Made by a program: the position numbers and the translations under genes | Notes under the pieces: generated by a model | Database searches by the model: none | Seen by the model: the letters and a program-made list of their open reading frames with translations, nothing else | What the model was told of the DNA's origin: nothing | Origin: Seiridium cupressi | Lineage: Eukaryota > Ascomycota > Sordariomycetes > Amphisphaeriales > Sporocadaceae | Assembly (NCBI GenBank): GCA_036674765.1 | Contig: JARVKI010000132.1 | Span: forward strand, 28,357 to 92,356 | Direction of reading: 5' to 3' | Length of the DNA: 64,000 bases | Part shown: piece by piece, positions 1 to 10,283 of the stretch | Layout: each line of letters begins with the position of its first letter | Position numbering within the stretch: the first letter of the stretch is position 1

Positions 1-474
1 GGTTTGGACTAAGAGTCCGACACCCTCTCTTACAATAACCCTCTGGAAAGCTTTGGATTGATCGAAGCTCCCTTCACGACCCCCCACTCTTGAAAATCTC
101 GCCGAGGCCGTTTGCGATGCTTTGGGAATGAATCGCACGATGATAGTCGCATGACGCTTTGGGCTAAAGAAAGAGACTATTGTAAAATATAATGCTAGCT
201 GGAAAGACACTCATCTGTGTGTCAGGCTGGAATCCTCAGATAAGGGGGAACAAATCACTTGTATATTTTTGTAGCACATCGCATGGCATGGAGGTCCGGA
301 CATTCTAAGCCAGGGAGGCCATAGACAAATAACGACGTTGACTTTCTTGCGATCTCCTCTACCTTGATCTAAGGGTCACGGCTGAACTTCTTGACCTGTC
401 CGTATCACAACTCCACGCATGAAAAAAAAAATGCAATTTGCCTTTTATGATTCCCACTACCATGATATGATATG
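1..474. other. Intergenic left edge, 3' flank of TYW1
   Basis: No coding frame here shows recognisable motifs. The stretch is mixed in composition and probably contains the 3' untranslated region of the minus-strand TYW1 gene, which ends at 475. A short A-run lies at about 422-430. A gene beyond the window edge cannot be excluded. Confidence 0.5.
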
Positions 475-2854
475 CTAGACTTCAATCGGTCGGCCCTTCC
501 TGTCAACCCTTTGATCCCTAGGGTCAAATCCGCCATTGCCCCAGGTAGCCCACTCCGGCGTTGCGTCGCCCATATAATCCTCAGGTCTCCAATCTCCATC
601 TGCACCCTTCTCCTCAAGGATTTCGAAGAACTTTTGGTAATCAATGCGTGTGTGCCATTTGCCATCCTTCCTGAACCGCTCACTGGCGATCAAAACACAG
701 CAGCTGTGCGCATGCTCAGCTGCAAGGCCGTATTTCAGACCTCGTTCATTGAGCTTTTTGTTCAAGGCCTCCACAAACTCTTGTACTTCGGCATAGAAGG
801 GAACATTCGCCATACTGAGACCTGCACCAGCAGAACTACTGGTGCCGCAGTATGTCACGCCCTTGATCTCGACGAAGCAGGGCAGACCACGCTCCACGAG
901 GTCCGCGTATCCTTCCACCTCATCATCCACGTTGAATCCCTTCACGAGAGTCAAGCGGAAGACAGTACGCTGTTTGAACCGCTTCTCGCGGAGGATATCC
1001 AGACATCGTTGAAAACGCTCCCAGAAATCTCGGTGGAGGGGGCGGTCGATCTTGCGTAACGACTCCTTGTTACTTGCATCGATGGACACATATAGCTGGG
1101 TAACGGCTTTCAGTGCAGCGAGCTGATCCGGGTGTTGTGCATTGCACACTAGGAACGAAGAGATGCGCTCTGCGTGAAGCATGGCGAGGAATTCGTTGAT
1201 GTGCGGGTAGAAGATAGGCTCACCGACTAGACTGAGCGCACAATGCCGGATGCGCATTGCCTCGGAGAATCGCTCAGCTCGTACGCCCGGTACGCCACGC
1301 ATCATCTTGATCTTCTTGTAATGGCCCTCTTTTACGCCATTGAAGATCAATTCTGGTGGGTCGACAACCCAGCGCCACGTTGTGCCAACTGGATTGGTGC
1401 CGTGTCGCCAGCAGAAAACACACTTGTTGCTGCAGGAAAGAGATGGGGTCGTTTCCATGCACTGGTGTGACGCGATTCCGTAGAATGAATACTTGTAACA
1501 AGAACCGCGGCCGCGTAAGGCAGACTTTGTCCAGCGACAGATCTTGACCCCTGAATGCGATCCAACGATGGAATAGCCCTGTTTCGTCAGAGAATTGTAA
1601 GTGGGCGAGCTTTTCGGTACCATTTCCTTCACCGTCTGTGTTGCAGTCTTTTTTGCGGGCTTGCTGTATGTTGTAAAATCCACAGCAATTGGTACAGGGC
1701 CATTCGAACCACCCCCTGAAGATTTCATGATTTTACCCAAATCTTCGACGTCTTCCAGGTTGCCTGTCTGCTTCTTTTTTGACCGTTTAATCTCAACGGC
1801 CTGGTCCTCGAAGACAACCTCTCCATCGTCGTCCTCAGACACGGATTCATCGTCGCTCTCCACAGCGTCCCCGCTCCCTGGCACGCCTTCACCTAAGCTT
1901 CCCGTTTTGCCTAGGAGAGTGAGCACGTCTTTGATGCCTTGAACCCATTCGTCCAACCTTCCCTGCAGGTCCCGTTTTGTGTCCGCCATTCCCAGTGGAT
2001 ATGCTCTTTTCCGGCCCGTCAGCTTGGCCATCCATCGGTCAACCTCCTTGGCCTGGAAACAGAAACCTTCCTCTTCACTTGGCCATCCTTCCCGATCGCC
2101 TAGACCGAAGACGGAGTAACCAAGGATTCCCGACAATGGCGCAGTGTCTATCCTGAAATCATTGTGTGTTTCCTGTAGGTGCTCCAAGAAATTGTCATTG
2201 ATTGTATCGATGTTGTAGCTGGGGATCACGAGCAGATACACGTAGTCTACAGCAACAGTTGACTCCGGTTGTTTGGGTGGGGTAATGAAATATTCATCAT
2301 AGTCGACCTCAGTAAGGTCTAGAACTTTGGGTGTAAGGGTTGCCCCAGCGGTCGTCGAGTCTTGCTTCAGCAGCGCTTCCAGAGATTCGGCGACGCCCTT
2401 GACAGTTCTCTCTGTGTTTCCCGTCAACGATGAGAAGAATACAAGTGGCTGAACCTGCCGCGGTTTATCAGATTGTGAATCTGATCTCTTCACTTCAGCT
2501 TTGCGAAGCTCGCCCTTGATGCGCCTGGGGCCATTAGTGGCAGGGTCTTTCAGGACCGGCACAGGTGATTTCTCGCTGATCACCGGGGGCCCAGGAGCCG
2601 CGACAGCCTCAGCGGGTTCGTCATAAATCTTCCGTAACGCGACGGCATATTCTCGATCCTTGGTCAGGAGCAAGTAGACATATACCGAGAACAAGACGCC
2701 AAGAGTGACCAGCAGAATCGGCGTCCGGTAGAGGTGCCACACGTCGATGATATCTAAAAACTTGGTAAGCAACGATGCTGAAATCTCGAGGGTGCAACGT
2801 ACATGCCACGGGCCTGGCGGCCTGGGCTTGGTACAACCACTCTGCGAAGCCCAT
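475..2854 (-). CDS. TYW1: tRNA 4-demethylwyosine synthase (TYW1-like), flavodoxin plus radical SAM
   Basis: This enzyme makes the tricyclic core of wybutosine at position 37 of tRNA-Phe from N1-methylguanosine and pyruvate, using radical SAM chemistry. My model has two exons, 2854-2803 and 2753-475, giving 776 residues. The 49-nt intron at 2754-2802 runs GTACGT to TTTTTAG with a CTTAC branch-like site, and the frame continues across it. An N-terminal hydrophobic segment (about residues 25-47, RTPILLVTLGVLFSVYVYLL) suggests ER anchoring, common in fungal TYW1. The flavodoxin FMN loop FSSLTGNTER is at about 124-133, followed by an acidic linker. The radical SAM motif CSNKCVFC (CxxxCxxC) is at about 458-465. 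The start at 2854 keeps the reading frame; an in-frame ATG at 2923 is a longer alternative. The uninterrupted frame reaching 2946 reads through the intron. The family call is firm; the exact start is inferred. Confidence 0.93.
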
Positions 2855-4510
2855 CTTGTTATGTGCACTCTGGCATGTGGTGTCCAAATTTTCCAGGTTG
2901 ATGGTTGGAGGGGCACGTCGCACATTTGGCTACGGTAGAGGGGCAATTTGGAGGTTTGGCAATCAGCTAGCAGGGCGTAAAATGTGGACCCGATCTGCGT
3001 GTGCGCTTAGTCATTTTGTATGTGATTCCAATACCCGCGACCTGGAACGTCAATCACACCCTTGTTGCGTACATCCTACGGTCATGCATGAGGAGCCATC
3101 ATGGCTAGAGGTACGAAGATTGGCGCTGTTCCGCAGGTGATTCACATCTATATCAAACGAATAAGTGGCGTTGAAAGGCCAAGCTTTCGAAGCAACGCAA
3201 CAGAATCACTATTTGGGTACAAATCGCTGTTGGCTATAAATCATTATAATTTTTTTTCTGGGACCATGGTTGAAATTAATTAGTGATCTACAATTGGAAA
3301 AATCCGGCCTCACTTGGCTAGCTTATATTTGAGATGGGAATTATGGGAGTTGGGGCTCTATATTTGAGATGGAAGTTAGGACATCCTAGCAATGCGAAAT
3401 ATAAACATAAACATACAAAATATTTGGAACGGTCGTCAAATCTAACCGTGGGTGCTAATTCAATGCTCTACATTACCCAACCAACTATTTTCATCGCAAC
3501 TAGCTATCTTTTCCCATGCATGCCGATTTTTAATTAAGTGTTCGGCGGTCCCTGATCCCCGAATTATTAGTATGCTTAATTTTGACTAAAAGGAGAAATT
3601 GCAGCGAAGTGTTCCTTTGCCTCAAGCTCTGAATAATACGCTCATACTGTCACGCATAGTGAATTCGGAAGATAATATTAAGAGAGCCCATCACGATAGT
3701 GACGATAAGCTCGGGCGACAGTTCTTCGGCCATTGTGCTTATACTGTGATAGGATTGACTAGGCCTTGGCGAATGATGTGATATGTAAGCCTATGTTTTC
3801 TTCCTTAGAAGGTGATCCAAATGCTGGAAGTTGATGAGTTTCACGACCGAGAACAAGATAAGCCCACCCTCTTATTTGTACTTGGTCAGGTTACCTCCAG
3901 GCCCTTCCAATACGTTCAATCTCAAAAAATTCACATGACGCATAGGAATCTTTCACAATGCCTCCCCGATGACATTTGCATGCTAGTCGAAGGGTCTTTC
4001 TGGCGACCGTTTTCGAGGCCTTTAAATCCAGGCGCTACAGTATTTTTAAGCACCCCTTTAGAGCTCTATTTTCGGTCCCCAGAATGGCTGTAAGCCCATA
4101 GATGGCCAAAGGATGGATACCTACTCAAGTTCGTAAGTGGACTTGAGCACCAATAAACTCTCCCGTCGTCGCAATTGACAACCCAGCTTTTGAGCTCATC
4201 CAACGCAAGAGTCTCCACATTTTGATAGTGATGGGGCGGCCTCCCAATATAGCTTCGCCATGTTTACGTAGGACATTTTCTAGGCGCTGTATGTCTTGAG
4301 GAGGTATGATATCCACAAACTAATTAAAGCCAGCTTTTAATAAATGCCATCTAAAGGAAAGGTATTGCTCTGAAAACTACGGCTGATAGGCCATGTTGGC
4401 AATGGCTTCCCAAGGCTCGCTTCACTATGATATGAGTTATTATGACTTACCACTTATTTTAACCCCTGTGATAAAGTGTTACCCATCCACTACTGCTTTT
4501 CATGAGAAGA
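2855..4510. other. Gene-free, AT-leaning intergenic stretch
   Basis: This is the upstream region of TYW1 followed by sequence without recognisable genes. A phrase close to tatatttgagatgg occurs twice about 35 bases apart near 3325-3375, a small local duplication. Open frames here are short and lack family motifs, including one of 63 residues on the minus strand at 4125-4316. No terminal repeats or transposase motifs were seen. Confidence 0.5.
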
Positions 4511-5009
4511 TTATGGGCCACCTGGCCTACTCTCCGGCCCGCCAGTGACACCATTCATAGTGTATGCTAGATGCCCGTTTCTGAACGAGTATGTAGCATG
4601 GGAAGTAGTTGTCGGGGCTGCATGTGCTGGCGAAGATGCTGGAACGGAGGCGGTAGGATTGGATGTTGAACTATGGTACGCTGAGTTGGGCGCGTCGTGG
4701 GACGCTTGGCTCGATGGTTGGTTTCCACTATGTGCATTCTCATACTCGGCGCATCTATGGAGATCTTCGAGTATCTCGCGCATGTGGTGAATATGCTGAA
4801 AATTCTCGCCCAAAATGTCTGTTCACCTCCTGGGTGCTTATCGGGAGGACATTTTCTAACTGATGGAAAGGTTAGTACTGCTGGAGCTTCATTAGTGACT
4901 TATTACTACTGCCCAATTTCCTCCCTCTTGTCTTGATCTCTTCTGTTGTTGCATTAGGACTCAAATCAAGTTCATGGTAATAGTCCAGATAGGCTTTCAA
5001 TTTTGCCAT
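4511..5009 (-). pseudogene. Decayed J-domain (DnaJ-type) protein gene
   Basis: J domains stimulate Hsp70 ATPase through an HPD tripeptide between helices II and III. The minus strand opens with an ATG at 5009 and a helix I/II-like segment, DYYHELDLSPNATTEEIK, a classic J-domain start. It is followed by TRGRKLG. A probable intron then ends in TACTAAC...CATCAG near 4870. The next segment reads KCPPDKHPGGEQ where a normal domain has YHPDKHPG, so the HPD histidine is replaced by proline. A single-base frame shift near 4810 then separates this from FQHIHHMREILEDLHRCAEY, which matches the usual helix III/IV region. A Ser/Thr/Pro-rich tail follows, ending at 4511. The lost HPD, the shift and the poor donor site argue for a relic. 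Family assignment rests on pattern recognition only. Confidence 0.66.
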
Positions 5010-6513
5010 CGTTCTTGTGTGTAAGTTTCGTAATCTTCCTATTCAAGATCTGAATTGTACAGGAGCGATAACTAGCAGGATCTAGGAGGACAGAGCAGGC
5101 ATGGGCCTCGGATATATATTCGTTGACCATGTAGGAAGGCTCACGGCGCAAGATCAGCCAATGATACAAAAATCATACATAAAAGCGACAATGATCCACC
5201 TCTGGAATGGCCCATCCGAGGGATGAGGCTAGAGTCTCAGTACTGACTTCGAAAGCGACAAATTTCCGTATTCACATAATATATGGTCACAGAGACTGGC
5301 CCATTTACCGACCCAACTTTAGAACCTTAAAACATGGCCGCATATGTTTTTGTGGTACTAAGAACCAGACGACTTTTAACCTGGTCACAGGAATATGTTG
5401 TTGTCACCATATAGTGGGGCTGCTGGTGGCTATTGCCGAACAGTCGGACAAAGGTGCAATCTGAGCAACGACGTTCTGTGAGCTGTTCAAAATGTATGGC
5501 ATGCTGTACATGCCAGCCATAGATTATATTATGTCTTGTCAAAATGAAAAAATGTCTGGCTGTCTGGCTGTCTGGCTGTCTGGCTGTCTGGTCAATATCC
5601 TAGCAACGAAATCACTTGCAGTAATAGTAATGCAGGCCTATGGAAGGATACTTTCAAGTTGAGCAGTTATGGTCGAACCTTCGGCTGCGAGAAGGCTGCA
5701 CGTGGCTTCTTGGAAGAGCGAGTAGAAAAGGGGCTCATGATGTTCATGTCTCAAGCCATGTCGAGACCAGACAACACAGTTTGCAGATGTTGCATTGGTA
5801 GCTTGGGTGTGTTCCCGAGGCTTGGCCCTATGATCCGGCTCATCAAATCCTACACACATAAAATTTGAGCAATTGGGAAGAATAGGATAATGAAACAGAG
5901 AGGTTTATGTCGAGGAATGGACAAAAAGTTCAGCGGAACGGCTTGAAGTCGTGCATGTAAATCTAAAGTGTCATGGGGCAAATGCGGCTCATTGTTGCAG
6001 CCTTTGAACCAAGCTCTGGGCATCTCGATGCCGAGCTCGGGCCGCTTTCCATGAATAGCGTCAAAACAAAGCACAGTCCGAACAGAGGCTCACCAACCCC
6101 ACGTACAACATCAAGCCCTACAGTCAACTTGGCAGCGATATTGCGACGACATATACATTTGCATTTGACGACTCCTTTGTACGGACAATCGAGCCGGATC
6201 CAGTATTGTTGCTCTGGTAGCCCCGGACAGCAGTCCGCAGCCTTGGATCTGGTGCCCCGCAGCTCTGTCTGTCTTCCTCTGCCCTCAAACTACGCTAATC
6301 AGGTCCTGCCCCTGCTCATTCTACCCAACGTCATTTGCGACTTCCACCACCATCTTCGACAAAAACCACCTACGCCCTCGTTGACGCTCACGCGACACAA
6401 AACCAGATCAGGCGACGCGACATCGCAGTACATCACGACATCCTTACCCGCGTCAGAAAGAAACAAGAGACATAATCATTCGAATCACACCCGCCACCAC
6501 AAGCCCCCCAGTT
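5010..6513. other. Intergenic; promoter and 5' leader of the PP2A gene
   Basis: No gene is recognised here. It holds an 8-base tandem repeat at 5553-5591, listed separately. The last few hundred bases (about 6100-6513) become rich in C and CA, typical of fungal promoters and leaders, and run straight into the PP2A start codon. Frames of 69-213 residues in this stretch show no domain and appear incidental. Confidence 0.45.
5553..5591 (+). repeat. Octanucleotide tandem repeat (TGTCTGGC, about 4.9 copies)
   Basis: The unit TGTCTGGC is repeated perfectly four times, followed by a seven-base partial copy. It lies in noncoding DNA 0.5 kb upstream of the decayed J-domain gene's start and 0.9 kb before PP2A. 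Such arrays usually vary in length between strains. Confidence 0.93.
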
Positions 6514-7892
6514 ATGGACACCAACATGGAGGACGTCAGCCAGCCCACCGAGCTCGCACCGCCCCTACCGACCTCAGAGCCCGCCACCATACCTACACTC
6601 GACGGCTGGATTGAGAGCTTGATGAAGTGCAAGCAACTGGCCGAGGCCGATGTTCAGAGGCTCTGCGAGAAGGTGTGTGGTCCATCTGCCTACCATCACG
6701 TCACGGACGACGGTCCTTTGTCCGATCATTGTCGCCCCCGAATCAGCTACTGACGATTTTGTCCGATAGGCAAGAGAAGTTCTCACGAACGAGTCAAATG
6801 TACAGCCGGTAGTAAGTATTCCTTCATTGATGCCAAGCAGAGCGTTCAATGGATCTCGGAGCGCTGACCGCCTGCCACGATAGAAATGCCCGGTAACAGT
6901 GTGTGGTGATATCCACGGTCAATTCCACGACTTGATGGAGTTGTTCAAGATTGGCGGTCCCAACCCCGATACCAACTACTTGTTCATGGGCGACTATGTC
7001 GATCGAGGTTACTACTCAGTCGAGACCGTGACGCTGCTGGTAGCCCTCAAGATTCGGTACCCAGAGAGAATCACTATCCTGCGCGGTAACCACGAGTCGC
7101 GTCAGATCACCCAGGTCTACGGTTTCTACGACGAGTGCCTGCGAAAGTATGGCAACGCCAATGTCTGGAAGTTCTTTACCGACCTCTTCGACTACCTACC
7201 CTTGACCGCACTCATCGACAACCAGATCTTCTGTCTGCACGGCGGTCTCTCTCCTAGCATCGATACTCTGGATAACATTCGTGCGCTCGACCGCATCCAA
7301 GAGGTACCGCACGAGGGACCCATGTGCGACCTTCTATGGTCAGACCCCGATGACCGGTGCGGTTGGGGCATATCTCCCCGTGGAGCTGGGTACACCTTTG
7401 GCCAAGATATTAGCGAGGCCTTTAACCACAACAATGGGCTCACCCTCATTGCCAGAGCTCATCAATTGGTTATGGAGGGTTACAATTGGTCCCAGGACCG
7501 TAATGTGGTCACCATCTTCTCTGGTGAGTCTGCCTTTTGGTCAGCAGGCCAGACCATCTGCTTACTCTCGAATAGCTCCGAACTACTGCTATAGATGTGG
7601 AAACCAAGCCGCTATTATGGAGATTGATGAACATCTTAAGTACACGTTGTAAGTCTTTCAAGAGACCGCATCTTGAGAGATCACAGAGAGCTGACCAGAC
7701 CTCCAAAAAAACAGCCTACAGTTTGACCCTTGCCCGCGTGCCGGCGAGCCGATGGTTTCTAGACGTAAGTGCCATGCTCCAGGCTCTGTCTACGAGTGCG
7801 AATACACGACCCTGTCGCGACGCACTCTGACATCTTTCGTGGCCCGACCCTGTGCTGACATTGCTTTAGGTACACCGGATTACTTCCTGTAA
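6514..7892 (+). CDS. Serine/threonine protein phosphatase PP2A catalytic subunit
   Basis: This is the catalytic C subunit of PP2A, which pairs with scaffold A and regulatory B subunits to control cell cycle, morphogenesis and stress signalling. Six exons join in frame: 6514-6672, 6770-6811, 6884-7523, 7576-7648, 7715-7764 and 7870-7892, giving 328 residues. The PPP-family metal-binding motifs are intact: GDIHG (about 75-79), GDYVDRG (103-109) and RGNHE (134-138), followed by CLHGG and the [11 protein letters not shown] segment near the C-terminus. The protein ends in RRTPDYFL, the PP2A tail whose terminal Leu is carboxymethylated; this separates it from PP1, PP4 and PP6. A 20-residue Pro/Thr-rich N-terminal extension is typical of fungal homologues. 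Terminal exons are small (50 and 23 nt). It is the orthologue of yeast PPH21/PPH22; I leave the symbol blank because the naming depends on species. Confidence 0.97.
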
Positions 7893-8546
7893 TCAGATTT
7901 TGTGCCAAGCCCCCAAGAGGCTGAGAGCTAGAACTTGGTAGAGCGGGATTGATCATTATGACGACGACACGATCCCTCAACCTGAGTACATACATGAAGG
8001 CGTAGTGCTAGCCCATGTTCCGTACTGTACGACTACTCACCGGCGAAACTCTATTGCCATGCTCTCAGGTCTGCATCGGCGAGACGGGAACTTTTCTTTC
8101 CGTTACGGAAATGACTATCTACCGATACTCGCGGAATACAAATCCAGGGGTGGATTAGCTTTTGGTTGTCGAACCAGTCAGCCCATGTCTATGTTTTCCG
8201 CCGTTTCCGTCTGGATCAAGCAGAAAAGGCTGGCAAGCCGGGAAATACTAGAGATAATGATGATAGATTCCCCTGATGAAACATGTCTCATTTTAATGAT
8301 TCTGCGTATTGTGAGATTGAGACCACGTGGGGACGATAACAGGACATATTGTTCCGCAGACTAAAACACCAGACCAATCGTGGCCGAGTTTGTCACTTGT
8401 GCAATTGCAAAACAAAAAGGCAGACCCCATGTTCACTGATGATTTGTTACCTTCAATAGCTATGCCTATAAATGAGAAACCTGTATAACGCCATTATGAT
8501 ACCAGAGCCGTCATCGCCCACATCCGCTTGGAGATCTATTCCTTCC
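7893..8546. other. Convergent intergenic region
   Basis: This lies between the 3' ends of the PP2A gene (plus) and the seven-helix membrane protein gene (minus). It should hold both 3' untranslated regions. No additional coding signal was seen; a 119-residue frame at 8005-8364 has no recognisable motif. Confidence 0.5.
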
Positions 8547-10283
8547 TCATGAGTGCCTCGAACTCCTTTCCCCATTGTTTGGGCCGTCAAACCCATCAAA
8601 CTCTACATCATACCGCGAGCTCGCCGCGCTGGGTACCCTCTTACTCTCCCCTTCCAGCTCTGCCCTGTAACTGCCCGCACCAGACATCTCGAAATCTCCA
8701 CTCCCCCACATCCTCAGACCGTTGCTCGTCCGCTCCGCTGATCCCCGCTTGTGGCCGCCCCGGAAGCTGTCGACGCTCTCACGCACGCTCCCCATCTTCT
8801 CCAGCATGTCGCTCAGGACGTCGCTCGACCGCTTCACGCTGTCGGCGTTGTTGTTGAACCCTTCCGCGTAGCGGATGCTGCTGCTCTCGGCCGGCTCCGA
8901 GGGCCCCGCGTACGGCTCCTCGTAGATGGTGCCCTCGCGGCTCGTGCCGTACATGCTCTCCACGGCGGCGGGCATGACGGGCACGGGCGGGAGCGTGGGT
9001 GGGAGTGACGACGACTCAGCACCGCTCATGGACAGCTCGGAATACCGGAGAGGCATGCCGAGTCCCCTGTCTTGTCCCGCCACGCCGCGGTATAGACTTG
9101 GCAGCGAAGGGGCAACGTCCGTGACGCCAGGAGGCATCGAGTCGACAAAGGTGTCCTGGGAGCCCAAGGACGCGTTCGACCGCCGGATGGTGGTCTTGGA
9201 GAGCCGGTGGCGTTGTGGCTTCCGGTGCGGGGCGTTCTTGAACGACGACACCGAGTCGTTGTGCCCAACGTAGCCGATGGGAAGCTTGCTGCTGTGTACC
9301 GTGGGGCTGGGCGCTGGTCCAAAGTGCGTCGTTAGTGTCTCGGCAGACTGGAAGGTCGTTACCGCCGATGCCCGGCGTGGACTTCGCTGCGTGTACTTCG
9401 GTTTCTCCGTAGGCAGGACACTTATATACGAACCGGGGCCCTTCGCACCGTTCGGGATATGGAAACGCTTATGGAAGCCAACGGACAGGTAGACGTACGT
9501 GACAATGAGGTCCAGGACGTAGTTGAAGGCGTAATAAGGTCCGCGTGAGTGGTACCAAGCTGGGTCAGCTATTGGTCGGGGCGAGTAGTTGGTACCCATA
9601 CGGAAGCCGGCGCCGAGAGTCATCAAGGATGCCGTGAAGAGTAGGAGGACCATCTTCGCCCGCCATGAGCCTGTGCCAAACTTCTCCACGACGTACTTGC
9701 GTGGTATGATGGCGGCCAGGGCCACGGTTGGGATGGGCAGGAAGGCGAGAATGGCTAGATACGTGGAGCCGAAGAGCTGCACTTTGCGATCCGCCTCACG
9801 TGATGTCTCATCCAGCGTAAAGAAGGACTGCGTTGTGGTTATAATGACCATCAGGAGTGAGAGGACCACACTGGCAAACAGGAATTTGAATAAAATTCCT
9901 GCCGGCTTGCTCCAACCAAAGTTAGGATGATATCCTCTGAGAATTCGTTGGGCAAAGAACAGATTGATGATGAACACGAGGACGGTGCCGGCCTGTGTGA
10001 GAACATTGGCCGCAATGGCCAGCCTGACATTGGTCGAATAGCTGGCCCAGGCAATTCGCAGGATGAGCGCTAGCGCCCGGATAAGACTGAAGGCAAACAT
10101 CATGGCACTGAAGACGAAGAGATGATCTCGCCGCTTGTTGATTTGGAAGATTGCCATGTGCGCCGCAGTTGCGATCAAAAAAAGGAACGCAAGCACTGCA
10201 CAAATAGGGTCATCAATAGCGGGTGATGGCACCCCTCCCACCTGGGCCGTAGTTGGTAGATATGGTGGGCCATTGGTGGTCAC
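8547..10283 (-). CDS. Seven-transmembrane fungal protein of unknown function with long cytoplasmic-type tail
   Basis: A single-exon gene encodes 578 residues. Seven hydrophobic segments can be read in order between about residues 20 and 270, for example DDPICAVLAFLFLIATAAH, HLFVFSAMMFAFSLIRALAL, and a last one, YAFNYVLDLIVTYVYLSVGF. A tail of roughly 300 residues follows, rich in Ser, Pro, Thr and Arg and containing RRxS-like sites (HRLSKTTIRRSNAS), so phosphorylation is plausible. The layout resembles a receptor-like or Rta1-like fungal membrane protein. I recall a fungal family of unknown function (DUF3112 type) with this organisation but could not check it. Ligand, partners and location are unknown. 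The codon pattern is regular and no introns are needed. The start at 10283 precedes the first helix by about 20 residues. Confidence 0.85.
   Translation of the reverse strand: MTTNGPPYLPTTAQVGGVPSPAIDDPICAVLAFLFLIATAAHMAIFQINKRRDHLFVFSAMMFAFSLIRALALILRIAWASYSTNVRLAIAANVLTQAGTVLVFIINLFFAQRILRGYHPNFGWSKPAGILFKFLFASVVLSLLMVIITTTQSFFTLDETSREADRKVQLFGSTYLAILAFLPIPTVALAAIIPRKYVVEKFGTGSWRAKMVLLLFTASLMTLGAGFRMGTNYSPRPIADPAWYHSRGPYYAFNYVLDLIVTYVYLSVGFHKRFHIPNGAKGPGSYISVLPTEKPKYTQRSPRRASAVTTFQSAETLTTHFGPAPSPTVHSSKLPIGYVGHNDSVSSFKNAPHRKPQRHRLSKTTIRRSNASLGSQDTFVDSMPPGVTDVAPSLPSLYRGVAGQDRGLGMPLRYSELSMSGAESSSLPPTLPPVPVMPAAVESMYGTSREGTIYEEPYAGPSEPAESSSIRYAEGFNNNADSVKRSSDVLSDMLEKMGSVRESVDSFRGGHKRGSAERTSNGLRMWGSGDFEMSGAGSYRAELEGESKRVPSAASSRYDVEFDGFDGPNNGERSSRHS

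Noticed and set aside
472..1059. 195-residue plus-strand frame
   Set aside because: It is exactly antisense to the radical SAM part of TYW1, which carries the conserved motifs.
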